DNA from: Streptomyces sp. NBC_01237
Lineage (GTDB): Bacteria; Actinomycetota; Actinomycetes; Streptomycetales; Streptomycetaceae
DNA: 64,000 nt
Direction of reading: 5' to 3'
Assembly: GCF_035917275.1 (NCBI RefSeq)
Contig: NZ_CP108508.1
Coordinates: 6,634,001 to 6,698,000, forward strand
Part shown: piece after piece, positions 1-8,854 of the stretch
How positions within the stretch are numbered: position 1 is the stretch's first letter
How the letters are laid out: every line of letters starts with the position of its first letter
The notes under the pieces: generated by a model
Databases searched by the model: none
Seen by the model: only the letters and a program-made list of their open reading frames with translations
Told to the model about the DNA's origin: nothing
Translations under genes and position numbers: made by a program

Positions 1-711
1 AAGGACGTCAAGCGCGTCCACCTGGAGCTCGGTGGCAAGGCGCCCGCCGTGGTCTTCGAGGACAGCGACATCGCCAAGGCCGTCGAGGGCATCTCCGGCG
101 CGGGCTACTTCAACGCGGGCCAGGACTGTACGGCCGCGACCCGCGTGCTGGTCCACGAGTCCATCCACGACGAGTTCGTCACCGCGCTCGCCAAGGCCGC
201 CGCCGACACGAAGACCGGGCAGCCGGACGACGAGGACGTGCTGTACGGCCCGCTGAACAACGCCAACCAGCTGAAGCAGGTCAGCGGCTTCATCGAGCGC
301 CTCCCCGCGCACGCCAAGGTCGAGGCCGGTGGCCACCGGGTCGGTGAGAAGGGCTACTTCTACGCCCCGACCGTCGTCTCCGGGCTCAAGCAGGACGACG
401 AGATCATCCAGAACGAGGTCTTCGGCCCGGTCATCACGGTCCAGTCGTTCACCGACGAGGCCCAGGCCCTGGAGTACGCGAACGGCGTCGAGTACGCGCT
501 GGCGTCCTCGGTGTGGACCAAGGACCACTCCCGCGCGATGCGGATGTCCAAGAACCTCGACTTCGGCTGCGTGTGGATCAACACTCACATCCCGCTCGTC
601 GCCGAGATGCCGCACGGCGGGTTCAAGAAGTCCGGATACGGCAAGGACCTCTCCGCGTACGGCTTCGAGGACTACACCCGGATCAAGCACGTCATGACGT
701 CGCTCGACTGA
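1..711 (+). CDS. Aldehyde dehydrogenase (gamma-aminobutyraldehyde type), C-terminal part, cut by window edge
   Basis: This is the 3' portion of an NAD(P)+-dependent aldehyde dehydrogenase; the 5' end lies outside the window. The open frame runs from base 1 and starts in the ALDH glutamate signature HLELGGKAP. The catalytic cysteine follows in AGQDCTAATR, and the C-terminal motifs EVFGPV and GGFKKSGYGKD are present. It is clearly paralogous to the complete gene at 10469-11983, and the motif set matches bacterial gamma-aminobutyraldehyde dehydrogenases, which oxidise 4-aminobutanal from putrescine to GABA. A polyamine-binding lipoprotein gene follows, as it does after the paralogue, supporting a polyamine role. 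Substrate is inferred from homology and context. Confidence 0.9.
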   Translation, partial: KDVKRVHLELGGKAPAVVFEDSDIAKAVEGISGAGYFNAGQDCTAATRVLVHESIHDEFVTALAKAAADTKTGQPDDEDVLYGPLNNANQLKQVSGFIERLPAHAKVEAGGHRVGEKGYFYAPTVVSGLKQDDEIIQNEVFGPVITVQSFTDEAQALEYANGVEYALASSVWTKDHSRAMRMSKNLDFGCVWINTHIPLVAEMPHGGFKKSGYGKDLSAYGFEDYTRIKHVMTSLD

Positions 712-741
712 GACCGCCCGGCGGACATCGCGGTGCAGGCT

Positions 742-769
742 ACGGCCCCGGGCTCCGGCCCGGGGCCGT
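742..769 (+). terminator. Rho-independent-type hairpin after the first aldehyde dehydrogenase gene
   Basis: A perfect 11-bp stem (ACGGCCCCGGG, 742-752, with CCCGGGGCCGT, 759-769) has a 6-base loop and is followed by two further T residues. It lies 30 bases after the stop codon at 711. Confidence 0.7.
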
Positions 770-885
770 TTCGCGTCCTCCGGCGGCCGGGTGCCCGCAC
801 CATCGACAGGGTGTGCGGACCGGGTGGGTGGCGCTGGACGGTTGGTCCATTGCCCGCCGCGTCCCCCGACCGGCATCCTGCGCAG

Positions 886-2073
886 GTGCGAGCGATCCCG
901 AACAACCCCATGTCCCGCCGTTCCCTGCTGCGCGCCCTCGGGGCGGGAGCGGCCGGTGCCACGCTGGCGGGCTGCGGAGTGCCCGCAGCCTATGTGGAGC
1001 CGGGGGACCGGGCCGGACGCGACAGCTCGCGGCGCGACCGTTCCCTGCACTTCGCCAACTGGCCGCTCTACATCGACACCGACGACGAGAACGAGTCGAA
1101 GCGGCCCACCCTCGACGCGTTCACACGGCGGACCGGGATCTCCGTCACGTACACCGAGGAGATCAACGACAACGACGAGTTCTTCGGGAAGATCAGTCCG
1201 GCGCTGATGAACCACCAGCGGACGGGCCGGGACCTGATCGTCATCAGCGACTGGATGGCCGCCCGCTTCGTACGTCTGGGCTGGGTGCAGGAGATGGACC
1301 GGGCGAGGCAGCCCAATGTCGCCAAGTACCTCGACCCGCAGTTGCGTTCGCCCGCGTTCGACGAGGGCCGGCGGCACAGTGTTCCGTGGCAGTCCGGGAT
1401 CACCGGCATCGCGTACAACCGCGAGAAGCTCGGCCGCGAGATCCGGCACACGGGCGAGCTGTGGGCCGACGACCTGCGGGGGAAGGTGACCCTGCTGTCC
1501 GGGCTGGACGAGTCGTTCGCGCTGCTGATGCAGGGCAATGGCGTCGACATCACCCGTTGGACGGCCGACGACTTCCATCTGATGTGCGAGCAGGTGGAGA
1601 AGCGGGTGAAGTCCCGGCACATCCGCCGCTTCACCGGCAACGACTACATCAAGGACCTGGCCACCGGTGATGTGCTCGCCTGTCAGGCGTACTCCGGTGA
1701 TGTCATCCAGCTCCAGGCCGACAACCCGGAGATCGAGTTCATGGTGCCCGAGGAGGGTGCCGAGCTCTGGTCGGAGTCGCTGATGATCCCCAACCTCGCC
1801 GAGCACAAGCGCAACGCGGAGAAGCTGGTCGACTTCTACTACCGGCCGGAGGTCGCGGCCGAACTGGCCACCTGGGTCAACTACGTCTGCCCGGTCCCGG
1901 CCGCCCGGGAGATCCTGGCCTCCGCCAAGGACGAGGAGACGGCCGCGCTCGCCGAGGACCCGCTCGTCTTCCCCGACGACGCGATGCGCCGACGGCTGGC
2001 GATCGCCCGCGACATCACGTCCGAGGAGCGCACCGGCTTCGCCAAGAAGTGGAACTCCATCGTCGGGCTGTGA
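886..2073 (+). CDS. Polyamine ABC transporter substrate-binding lipoprotein (PotD-like), orphan
   Basis: Extracytoplasmic spermidine/putrescine-binding protein. The N-terminus carries a twin-arginine-like stretch SRRSLLRA and the lipobox LAGC, so export followed by lipid anchoring is expected. The mature part contains family blocks shared with the second PotD-like protein in the window: INDNDEFFGKI, TGRDLI, IRRFTGNDY, DVIQLQADNP and NYVCPVPAA. No ATPase or permease gene is adjacent, so it probably shares the PotABC machinery at 13370-16238 or another importer. The GTG at 886 gives a short n-region before the arginine pair. An in-frame ATG at 910 is an equally possible start, and neither has a strong Shine-Dalgarno sequence. 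A frame open from 733 was not used because it would bury the signal peptide. Confidence 0.85.
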   Translation: MRAIPNNPMSRRSLLRALGAGAAGATLAGCGVPAAYVEPGDRAGRDSSRRDRSLHFANWPLYIDTDDENESKRPTLDAFTRRTGISVTYTEEINDNDEFFGKISPALMNHQRTGRDLIVISDWMAARFVRLGWVQEMDRARQPNVAKYLDPQLRSPAFDEGRRHSVPWQSGITGIAYNREKLGREIRHTGELWADDLRGKVTLLSGLDESFALLMQGNGVDITRWTADDFHLMCEQVEKRVKSRHIRRFTGNDYIKDLATGDVLACQAYSGDVIQLQADNPEIEFMVPEEGAELWSESLMIPNLAEHKRNAEKLVDFYYRPEVAAELATWVNYVCPVPAAREILASAKDEETAALAEDPLVFPDDAMRRRLAIARDITSEERTGFAKKWNSIVGL

Positions 2074-2090
2074 GTGGGCCGGAGCAGTTT

Positions 2091-2118
2091 TTGAACACGT
2101 TCATGATGGGCGTACGCT
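2091..2118 (+). promoter_or_regulatory. Candidate leaderless promoter for the membrane protein gene at 2125
   Basis: TTGAAC (2091-2096) and TACGCT (2113-2118) are separated by 16 bases, fitting a principal-sigma-factor promoter. The -10 box ends six bases before the ATG at 2125, so transcription would start at or next to the start codon. This is a motif reading only. Confidence 0.5.
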
Positions 2119-2124
2119 GCGGAC

Positions 2125-2706
2125 ATGAGCGAGCGAGCCCTCTTGCGGCGCATCCGCGTGTGGTTGGTCATCTTCATCGTCTGTCTGGTGCTGAGCGGGC
2201 TGACCGCCTTCCCGCTCGTCACCGAACTCCGCTGGGCCGAGGACGTCCTGGCCTCCTCGCCCGTGCCCGAGCACCTGCCGTCCCTGATGGAGTGGATCAC
2301 CCGGGTCAGGGAAGGGCTCGACGCGGCCGACGCGTCGTACCCCTTCGTCCTGTACGGCACCGACTGGCTCGCCTTCGCCCACCTCGTCATCGCGGTCGCG
2401 TTCTACGGCCCCTACCGTGACCCGGTCCGCAACATCTGGGTGATCGAGTTCGGCATGATCGCCTGCGCGGGGATCATCCCGCTCGCCCTGATCTGCGGAC
2501 CCCTGCGGGACATCCCCGTCTGGTGGACGGTGATCGACATGTCCTTCGGCGTCTTCGGAGTGATCCCGCTGCTGCTTCTGCGCCGGCTGATCAAGCGGCT
2601 GGAAGCGGCGGCGCATGCGGCGGCGGATGCGGCGGCGGGAGAGGTGACGGGAGAGGTGACGGGCGGATCGCCGTCCGGGCCGTCGGCGCCCGCCCCGGCG
2701 GTCTGA
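2125..2706 (+). CDS. Small integral membrane protein of unknown function
   Basis: A 193-residue membrane protein that I cannot assign to a named function. Hydrophobic segments lie near residues 12-32 (WLVIFIVCLVLSGLTAFPLV), about 78-95, about 105-122 and about 128-150. The C-terminal tail from about 160 is rich in Ala, Gly, Pro and Ser and looks disordered. The acidic loop between the first two segments (ELRWAEDVL ... EWITRVREGLDAAD) is probably extracytoplasmic. The ATG is preceded by promoter-like boxes rather than a ribosome-binding site, so leaderless translation is likely. It is a monocistronic gene between the PotD-like gene and a convergent hydrolase gene. Confidence 0.75.
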   Translation: MSERALLRRIRVWLVIFIVCLVLSGLTAFPLVTELRWAEDVLASSPVPEHLPSLMEWITRVREGLDAADASYPFVLYGTDWLAFAHLVIAVAFYGPYRDPVRNIWVIEFGMIACAGIIPLALICGPLRDIPVWWTVIDMSFGVFGVIPLLLLRRLIKRLEAAAHAAADAAAGEVTGEVTGGSPSGPSAPAPAV

Positions 2707-2713
2707 GCCGCAC

Positions 2714-2745
2714 CGGACGGCGGCGGTCAGGGCCCCGGCCGTCCG
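2714..2745. terminator. Possible bidirectional hairpin between convergent genes
   Basis: CGGACGGC (2714-2721) pairs with GCCGTCCG (2738-2745) across a 16-base loop, between the stops of the membrane protein gene (2706) and the serine hydrolase gene (2779). There is no T-tract and the loop is long, so this is tentative. Confidence 0.35.
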
Positions 2746-2778
2746 CTGTCCGGGTCCTCCGCCCGGCGGCGGTCCGGA

Positions 2779-4005
2779 TCACCCGGCCGACGGCGGGCCG
2801 AAGGCCGCCACCACGAGCTTCATCGCCGTGGCGTTCGCGTCCTGCCCCTTCGCGTCCGTCGCGTTGACGCTGTAGACCAGGGTCCGGGACAGATCACGCG
2901 TGGCCGCCACCACGGAGTTGTAGCCCCAGCGGCCCCCCGTCTTCCCCCAGACCTGGCGGCCGCCCAGCGTCATCACGGAAAGCCCCGCGCTGTACTGGGC
3001 GGGCTTCCCCGATCCGTGGTCGCGCACCGACGGGTCCGGCAGTGTGAACATCTCCTCCAGCAGCGGCCCGCGCACCACCTGCCCCCGGAACAGGGCCTTC
3101 GTGAAGCGCTCCAGATCGGCGGTGGTGGAGATGATGTCCCCCGCCGCCCACCCGTCGGTCGCCCCCCACACCGACACGTCCCTCAGCTCCGTACCGCCGC
3201 CGGGCTTCTCGAAGACCTGGTAGCCGCGGTTGTGGGGGCCCTGGATACGGGGGTCGGTCCCCGGGTAGGAGGTGGAGCGCAGCCCGAGCGGGCGCAGGAT
3301 GCGCGCGCCGACCTGGTCCGCGTACGCGTCGCCGGTGACCTTCTCGATCAGCAGCCCCAGCACGGTGTAGTTGATGTTGAGGTAGTGCTGGCTGCGGCCC
3401 GGCGCGAACTCCCGCTCCTTCGCCATCGCGGAGGCGGCCATTTCGCGCGGGGTGTGCAGGTCGAAGCGGTGAGCGTACCGCTCCTCGACGGTGTCGCCGC
3501 CCGGCAGGCCGGCGGCCGGGATGCCGCTGGTGTGGTTGAGGAGCTGGCCCACGGTGACCCGCCCGTACCGTGCCGGGATCAGGTCCGGGAGGTAGTGCCG
3601 GGCCGTACGGTCCAGGGCGATCGCGCCCTCGTCCGCCAGCTGGAGGACCGTGGCCGCCGTGAACACCTTGGTCACCGACCCCGCCCGGAAGCGGGCGTCG
3701 GGGTCGGCGGGGCGGCCGGAGACCAGATCGTGCACGCCCGCACTGCCCCGCCAGCCGCCGTCGCCGCCGCCGACCCGGACGAGCGCGGCGGTGGCGTCGG
3801 CATTCGGCAGCCCGCTGATCGCCGCGCGCAGCGCGTCGGCGTCCGGGGCGTCGTGCGGGCGGGCCGCGGCGTCCGGGGCGGTGGAGGTGCCCGCGACCGC
3901 CGGCGCGGCGAAAGTGCTTGCGAACGCCGGGGCGGCCGGGCCGCACACGACGCCGAGAACCAGGGTTGCGGCGAGAAGGGCACGGGTGTGGGTACGGGGG
4001 TGCAT
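2779..4005 (-). CDS. Secreted serine hydrolase, beta-lactamase class C / D-Ala-D-Ala carboxypeptidase family
   Basis: A 408-residue exported serine hydrolase acting outside the membrane. The signal peptide is clear (basic MHPRTHTR, hydrophobic core, Ala-X-Ala site near residue 29). The catalytic motif SVTK lies within RAGSVTKVFTA, a Tyr-containing second motif occurs in YLNINYTVLG, and KTGG near the C-terminus serves as the third motif. These are the SxxK, Y and K/H-T-G boxes of class C beta-lactamase-like DD-peptidases; real substrates of this family range from peptidoglycan peptides to esters. The ATG at 4005 is chosen because GGAGG lies seven bases upstream. It follows the response regulator gene on the same strand by 74 bases and may belong to that operon. 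Confidence 0.88.
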   Translation of the reverse strand: MHPRTHTRALLAATLVLGVVCGPAAPAFASTFAAPAVAGTSTAPDAAARPHDAPDADALRAAISGLPNADATAALVRVGGGDGGWRGSAGVHDLVSGRPADPDARFRAGSVTKVFTAATVLQLADEGAIALDRTARHYLPDLIPARYGRVTVGQLLNHTSGIPAAGLPGGDTVEERYAHRFDLHTPREMAASAMAKEREFAPGRSQHYLNINYTVLGLLIEKVTGDAYADQVGARILRPLGLRSTSYPGTDPRIQGPHNRGYQVFEKPGGGTELRDVSVWGATDGWAAGDIISTTADLERFTKALFRGQVVRGPLLEEMFTLPDPSVRDHGSGKPAQYSAGLSVMTLGGRQVWGKTGGRWGYNSVVAATRDLSRTLVYSVNATDAKGQDANATAMKLVVAAFGPPSAG

Positions 4006-4079
4006 CAGGTGCCTCCGAGGGGCATGAAGTCCGTAACTGCTCGATGACTCCATCCTGTTGACCCACGGGCCCCGGCGGA

Positions 4080-4814
4080 TCACCGGAGCGGGTGGTCCTC
4101 GCCCCGTGATCTCCTCGCCTGTGCGGGGGAGGAGAGCGCGGCCTCTCCCTCCGGCGAGGGAGCGACGAGCCCCGTCTCGTACGCGCAGATGACCGCCTGG
4201 ATCCGGTCCCGCAGGCCCAGCTTGGACAGCACGTTGCCCACATGCGTCTTCACCGTGTGCTCGCTGACCACGAGCGCGGCCGCTATCTCCGCGTTGGACA
4301 GACCGCGGGCCAGATGCAGCAGGGTCTCCCGCTCCCGGGCGGTCAGCACCTCCAGCCGCTGCGCGGACGGTGCGGCGGAGGCGGTCGCGGGCGGTCGGGC
4401 GGTGTACTCGGCGATCAGCCGGCGCGCCACCGACGGGGCCAGCAGCGAGTCACCGGCCGACACCACCCGCACCGCGTGCACCAGGTCGTCCCGGCGGACG
4501 TCCTTCAGCAGAAAGCCGCTCGCGCCCGCGTGCAGGGACTCATAGACATACTCGTCCGCGTCGAACGTGGTCAGCATGACCGTCCGGCACGCGCTCTGCG
4601 CGCTGATCGCCCGGCACGCCTCGATGCCGTCCATGACGGGCATCCGGATGTCCAGCAGCGCCACGTCGGGCCGCAGCCGCCGCACCGCGTCGAGAGTCCG
4701 CTCACCGTCACCGGCCTCCGCGACCACCTCGATGTCCGGCTGCGCGTCCAGGATCATCGCGAATCCGCTGCGCACCAGCTCCTGGTCGTCGGCCACCACC
4801 ACGCGGATCGTCAA
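4080..4814 (-). CDS. Response regulator, NarL/FixJ (LuxR-HTH) family
   Basis: A 244-residue DNA-binding response regulator, partner of the kinase encoded immediately upstream. The receiver domain opens with RVVVADDQELVR, has the phosphoacceptor aspartate in VALLDIRMPVMDG and the conserved lysine in LLKD. The C-terminal LuxR-type helix-turn-helix reads LTARERETLLHLARGLSNAE and SEHTVKTHVGN. The start is a TTG at 4814 with GGAGG seven bases upstream; TTGA overlaps the kinase stop, indicating translational coupling. The target is unknown, and the downstream serine hydrolase is a natural candidate for co-regulation. Confidence 0.92.
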   Translation of the reverse strand: MTIRVVVADDQELVRSGFAMILDAQPDIEVVAEAGDGERTLDAVRRLRPDVALLDIRMPVMDGIEACRAISAQSACRTVMLTTFDADEYVYESLHAGASGFLLKDVRRDDLVHAVRVVSAGDSLLAPSVARRLIAEYTARPPATASAAPSAQRLEVLTARERETLLHLARGLSNAEIAAALVVSEHTVKTHVGNVLSKLGLRDRIQAVICAYETGLVAPSPEGEAALSSPAQARRSRGEDHPLR

Positions 4815-6079
4815 CTCCCCACCTCCGAAAGCGACGTTACTAGGGGCAGGGTGACCCGGACGCGAAAGCCCCGGCCCTCGGGCAGGGGGCCCGCCCGGAC
4901 CGTCCCGCCGTGGGCGGCGGCCCGTTCCCGGATGCCGACCAGCCCGTGCCCGGCGCCGGTGCCTGCCGCGGTGTCCGGACCCGGACCCGGACCCGGACCC
5001 GGACCCGCGGCCGAACCCGGGTCCGGGTTCGCGTCCGATTGCGTTCCGGGACCCGTGCCGCGTCCGTCGTCCGTGATGGTGAGGGTCAACGTATCTGCCC
5101 CATAGGCCAGTTGTACGTGTACGGAGTCGGCGCGGGCGTGCCGGACCACATTCGTCAGCGCCTCCTGCACGATCCGGTGGACCGTCGCCTCGGTGTCCGG
5201 CCCGAGCGGTCGCGCCCGCCCGGTCGTCGTGCACTCGACCCGCGGACCGCTCGCCCGTACCCGTTCCAGCAACCCCGGCAGCTCCGCCAGCGTGGGCTGC
5301 GGGGAGCGGGGCGGGTCCGCGGGCCCGGAGCCGTCCTCGCGCAGCACCCCGAGCATCCGGCGCAGCTGCGTCATCGCGTCCCGCCCGGTCTCCGAGATGG
5401 CGTCGAACGCGGCCTCCGCGCGTTCCGGGGCCGTGCGCACCGCCACCGGGCCCGCTTCCGCCTGCACGATCATCAGGCTCACCGCATGGGAGAGGATGTC
5501 GTGCATCTCCCTTGCGATCCGGGCCCGTTCGCGGGCCGCCGCCCGCTCCGCCTCGATCCGGTGGGTCAGCTCCAGCTGCCGGGCCCGGTCCTCCATCGCG
5601 CGGATGTACGCCTTGCGGGTGTGGGTGAACCGTCCGAAGGCGTACGCCGCGGCGAACACGAACAGGGAGAAGAGCAGTTCCCTGGCCTCACCCGTGTTCC
5701 ACGCGACCGACGGGAACACCGCCGCGCCGACCAGCACCGCGACCGCGAGCCGCCGGGGCGGCGAGCAGAGCTCGGCCACCGTGTAGAACGTCACCAGACC
5801 CGTGTACGGCAAGGGCTGGCCCGGACCGTCGACCGTGAACTTGTACAGCGCACCGGCCGCGAGCACGGCGATCAGCACGGTGACCGGTGCGCGCCGCCGG
5901 GCCACCAGCGGCAGCACGGTCAGTGTCGTCAGGCCGTACGAGGCCCAGGTGGCGGCCGGCAGGCCGGCGGAGCGCGGCACCACGAACGGCATGGTCACGG
6001 CGGCCTGTACCAGCAGCGCCACGCCGATGTCGGTGACCCACGGCCCCCGCGGGCGCCACCGGCCCCCGCGTATCGGCAT
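4811..6079 (-). CDS. Two-component sensor histidine kinase (HisKA_3 family)
   Basis: A 422-residue membrane histidine kinase. Several hydrophobic segments fill residues ~15-150 with little extracytoplasmic loop, suggesting membrane-proximal sensing. The dimerisation/phosphoacceptor helix contains ARIAREMHDILSHAVS, with the phosphorylated His in REMHD. The ATPase domain shows VRHA (N-box region), ITDDGRG and GHGLVGIRERAAAHGG. Between the last two motifs a Gly-Pro-rich insert, including GPGPGPGPGP, is encoded by hexamer repeats. The ATG at 6079 overlaps the stop of the methyltransferase gene by one base (TGATG). The signal is unknown. Confidence 0.92.
   Translation of the reverse strand: MPIRGGRWRPRGPWVTDIGVALLVQAAVTMPFVVPRSAGLPAATWASYGLTTLTVLPLVARRRAPVTVLIAVLAAGALYKFTVDGPGQPLPYTGLVTFYTVAELCSPPRRLAVAVLVGAAVFPSVAWNTGEARELLFSLFVFAAAYAFGRFTHTRKAYIRAMEDRARQLELTHRIEAERAAARERARIAREMHDILSHAVSLMIVQAEAGPVAVRTAPERAEAAFDAISETGRDAMTQLRRMLGVLREDGSGPADPPRSPQPTLAELPGLLERVRASGPRVECTTTGRARPLGPDTEATVHRIVQEALTNVVRHARADSVHVQLAYGADTLTLTITDDGRGTGPGTQSDANPDPGSAAGPGPGPGPGPDTAAGTGAGHGLVGIRERAAAHGGTVRAGPLPEGRGFRVRVTLPLVTSLSEVGS
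4975..5004. repeat. Five tandem CCGGAC hexamers inside the histidine kinase gene
   Basis: The plus strand reads CCGGAC five times in a row. On the coding minus strand this gives repeated Gly-Pro dipeptides in the ATP-lid region of the kinase. A change in copy number would keep the reading frame. Confidence 0.85.
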
Positions 6080-6885
6080 CAGGGCTTCCGGGCCACCGCG
6101 CCGAACTGGGCCACCTCGGGCGTCCCGGTCTCCGCGTCGGCGCGCCAGCGCGAGCAGGACACGATGCCCGGCTCCAGGATCTCCAGGCCGTCCAGGAACG
6201 CGGCGAACTCGGCGCGGCTGCGGGCGGTGATCGGCGGAGTGGCGTTCTCGTTCCAGAAGCGCATCGCCGCCTCGTTGCCCTCGCCGCCCAGTTCCAGCGT
6301 GGGGTGGGTGAGTACCAGATAGCTGCCCGAGGGCACCGCGGCCATCAGTTCGCGCACGATGGTCAGCGCCTCGTCCGTGTCCAGGACGAAGTTCAGGATG
6401 CCGAGCATCATCACCGCGACCGGCCGGCCCAGGTCCAGCGTCGGTTCGACGGCCCGGATGATCCGCTCCGGGTGGTGGGCGTCCGCGTCGATGTACTCGG
6501 TGACGCCTTCGGGCGAGCTGGTGAGCAGGGCCCGCGCGTGGGCCAGCACGATCGGGTCGTTGTCGACGTACACGACGCGTGAGTGCGGCGCGGTGTGCTG
6601 GGCGATCTCATGGGTGTTGTTGAAGGTCGGCAGACCGGTGCCGATGTCCAGGAACTGGCTGATGCCCCTGTCACCGGCCAGGTGCCGCACGGCCCGGCCG
6701 AGGAACGCCCGGTCGGCGCGGGCCACTTCGCCGATGCTGGGGTACATGCCGGTGACCTGCTCGCCGACCGCCCGGTCGACGGGGTAGTTGTCCTTGCCGC
6801 CCAGCCAGTAGTTCCACACCCGGGCGTTGTGGGCGATGTCGGAACGGACGCGGGCGGGGACGGAGTGCTGGCTGGGGTCGGTCAC
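6079..6885 (-). CDS. SAM-dependent methyltransferase, DUF574 / Methyltransf_19 type
   Basis: A 268-residue protein of an actinobacterial methyltransferase family that is expanded in Streptomyces. The N-terminal block HNARVWNYWLGGKDNYPVDR is diagnostic. The SAM-binding motif appears as FLDIGTGLPT, followed by VVYVDNDPIVLAHAR, where the aspartate should contact the cofactor ribose. The substrate is unknown. The GTG at 6885 is chosen because AGGAG lies just upstream and the DUF574 N-terminus begins there. The upstream frame remains open but lacks family sequence. The gene is coupled to the histidine kinase gene by TGATG. Confidence 0.88.
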   Translation of the reverse strand: MTDPSQHSVPARVRSDIAHNARVWNYWLGGKDNYPVDRAVGEQVTGMYPSIGEVARADRAFLGRAVRHLAGDRGISQFLDIGTGLPTFNNTHEIAQHTAPHSRVVYVDNDPIVLAHARALLTSSPEGVTEYIDADAHHPERIIRAVEPTLDLGRPVAVMMLGILNFVLDTDEALTIVRELMAAVPSGSYLVLTHPTLELGGEGNEAAMRFWNENATPPITARSRAEFAAFLDGLEILEPGIVSCSRWRADAETGTPEVAQFGAVARKP

Positions 6886-6952
6886 GTCTGCTCCTCTGGT
6901 GCCGGGCGGGGCATCACGGGCGATGCGGGCACCGCCCATCATGCCGGACAGA

Positions 6953-7675
6953 TCAAGGAACCCGCCTGGTGGGTGAGTTGGCGAGCACCCGGTGCAGCGC
7001 GTCCACCCGGTTGGTGGTGATCGAGTCGACACCCCGTTCGATCAGGCGTCGCATGGTGCGCTTGGTGTCGGCCGTCCAGGCGGAGACCAGCAGCCCGTCC
7101 CGGTGCGCGCGGTCGGTCAGCTCCCGGCTCACCAGGGCGAACCGGTAGTTCAGCCAGCGCGGCTTCACCGCGTCCAGCAGCACGGCGCGCGGCGGGGCGA
7201 GCGTGGTCCAGGTCAGGGCGATCTCGGCGGACGGATCTGCGGCGCGCACCCGCAGCATCGCCCCGGCGCCCGCGCAGTAGTACGCGCGCTCGCCCGCCCC
7301 GCACTCGCGGACCACCCCGACGATCTTCCGTACGGACGCGTCCGTGGCACCGGGCAGATCGACCATCACCCGGTGCGCCCCCGCCGCGAGCAGTGCCTCG
7401 CGCAGGGTGGGCACCCCGCCCCGGGTCAGCTCCAGCAGCTCCTGGTGATCGAGGCGGTCCAGTCGGCGGTCGTGGCCCCACAGCCGTTCCAGGGTGGCGT
7501 CGTGGAGCAGGACGGGCACCCCGTCGCGGGTCACCCGGACGTCGATCTCGACCGCGTCCGCCCCCCGTTCGAGGGCGGAGCGGATCGAGGGCAGGGTGTT
7601 CTCGCGGGCCCGGTACGGATCGCCGCGATGCCCCACGGCGGTGACAGCGCTGGTGGTGCCGACAGGTTTGGCCAT
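6953..7675 (-). CDS. Glycerophosphodiester phosphodiesterase family protein
   Basis: A 240-residue GDPD-family protein, expected to hydrolyse glycerophosphodiesters to glycerol-3-phosphate and an alcohol. Signature residues include the HRG motif in AVGHRGDPYRARENT, the acidic pair in DAVEIDVRVTRDG, and the second catalytic His in PVLLHDATLER. There is no signal peptide, so it is probably cytoplasmic. The ATG at 7675 begins just before the conserved HRGD block. It lies 67 bases upstream of the methyltransferase gene and 22 bases after the adenosine deaminase stop on the same strand, so the three may be co-transcribed. Confidence 0.9.
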   Translation of the reverse strand: MAKPVGTTSAVTAVGHRGDPYRARENTLPSIRSALERGADAVEIDVRVTRDGVPVLLHDATLERLWGHDRRLDRLDHQELLELTRGGVPTLREALLAAGAHRVMVDLPGATDASVRKIVGVVRECGAGERAYYCAGAGAMLRVRAADPSAEIALTWTTLAPPRAVLLDAVKPRWLNYRFALVSRELTDRAHRDGLLVSAWTADTKRTMRRLIERGVDSITTNRVDALHRVLANSPTRRVP

Positions 7676-7697
7676 GGGGCCATTGTGACCAGTGGGG

Positions 7698-8732
7698 TCA
7701 GCGGCCGGGGGCCTCCAGCCAGTTCGCCGTGTACGTGTCGATCTCGGAGGCGAGCTTCCGCTTGCCGGCCGGGTCGAGGAAGGATGCCTCCACCGCGTTC
7801 TTCGCGAGCGCGGCGATGCCCCGCTCGTCGAGCTCCAGCAGGCGGGCCGCCACCGCGTACTCGTTGTTGAGGTCGGTGCCGAACATGGGCGGGTCGTCAC
7901 TGTTGATGGTGACCAGGACGCCCGCCCGCACCATCTCCTTGATGGGGTGCTGCTCGATGTCGGTGACGGCGCGGGTGGCGATGTTCGAGGTCGGGCAGAC
8001 CTCCAGCGCGATCCGGTGCTCGGCCAGGTGCTCCAGCAGCTTGGGGTCCTGGGTGGCGCTGGTGCCGTGGCCGATGCGCTCGGCGCGCAGCGCGGTGAGC
8101 GCGTCCCAGATCGTCTGCGGGCCGGTGGTCTCCCCGGCGTGCGGCACGGAGTGCAGGCCCTCGGCGATGGCGCGGTCGAAGTAGGGCTTGAACTGCGGGC
8201 GGTCGACCCCGATCTCCGGTCCGCCCAGACCGAAGGAGACCAGTCCCTCGGGCCGCAGGTCCACGGCGAGCCGGGCGGTCTCCTCGGCCGAGACGAGCCC
8301 CGCCTCGCCGGGGATGTCGAAGCACCAGCGCAGGACGACGCCCAGCTCGGCCTCGGCGGCCTTGCGGGCGTCCTCGATGGCCTCCATGAAGGCCTGCTCC
8401 GGGATGCCCCGCCGGACCGAGCTGAACGGGGTGATGGTCAGCTCCGCGTACCGGATGTTCTGCCGGGCCATGTCCCGGGCGACCTCGAAGGTCAGCAGCC
8501 GGACGTCCTCGGGGGTGCGGATCAGGTCCACCACCGAGAGGTAGACCTGGATGAAGTGGGCGAAGTCGGTGAAGGTGAAGTAGTCGGCCAGCGCCTCGGG
8601 GTCCGTGGGGACCTCGGAGTCGGGGTGGTGGGCGGCCAGCTCGGCGACGATGCGGGGCGAAGCGGATCCGACGTGATGGACGTGGAGCTCGGCCTTGGGC
8701 AGCCCCGCGATGAAGGGGTGCGGATCGGTCAT
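7698..8732 (-). CDS. add: Adenosine deaminase
   Basis: A 344-residue zinc-dependent deaminase converting adenosine to inosine, of normal family length. Metal and catalytic motifs are visible: His17 and His19 in AELHVHH, the glycine-rich segment and HAGE motif in HSVPHAGET, EVCPTSNI, and the paired aspartates in TINSDDPPMFGT. The stretch after the first histidines reads HVGSASPR instead of the commoner HLDGS, marking a distinct actinobacterial subfamily. Some members of such subfamilies act on other aminopurines, so strict adenosine specificity is inferred. It is the first gene of a possible minus-strand group continuing into the phosphodiesterase gene. Confidence 0.88.
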   Translation of the reverse strand: MTDPHPFIAGLPKAELHVHHVGSASPRIVAELAAHHPDSEVPTDPEALADYFTFTDFAHFIQVYLSVVDLIRTPEDVRLLTFEVARDMARQNIRYAELTITPFSSVRRGIPEQAFMEAIEDARKAAEAELGVVLRWCFDIPGEAGLVSAEETARLAVDLRPEGLVSFGLGGPEIGVDRPQFKPYFDRAIAEGLHSVPHAGETTGPQTIWDALTALRAERIGHGTSATQDPKLLEHLAEHRIALEVCPTSNIATRAVTDIEQHPIKEMVRAGVLVTINSDDPPMFGTDLNNEYAVAARLLELDERGIAALAKNAVEASFLDPAGKRKLASEIDTYTANWLEAPGR

Positions 8733-8854
8733 CGGATTTCTCCCGGTTCTCGAAGAATTTCGGCCGGGCTCACCGGCTGCACCGATCATCGTAGGCGGGG
8801 CCCGGTGACCGGGGGCCGGGCCGTAGCATGACGGAACCACGATGGGGGAGGCCC

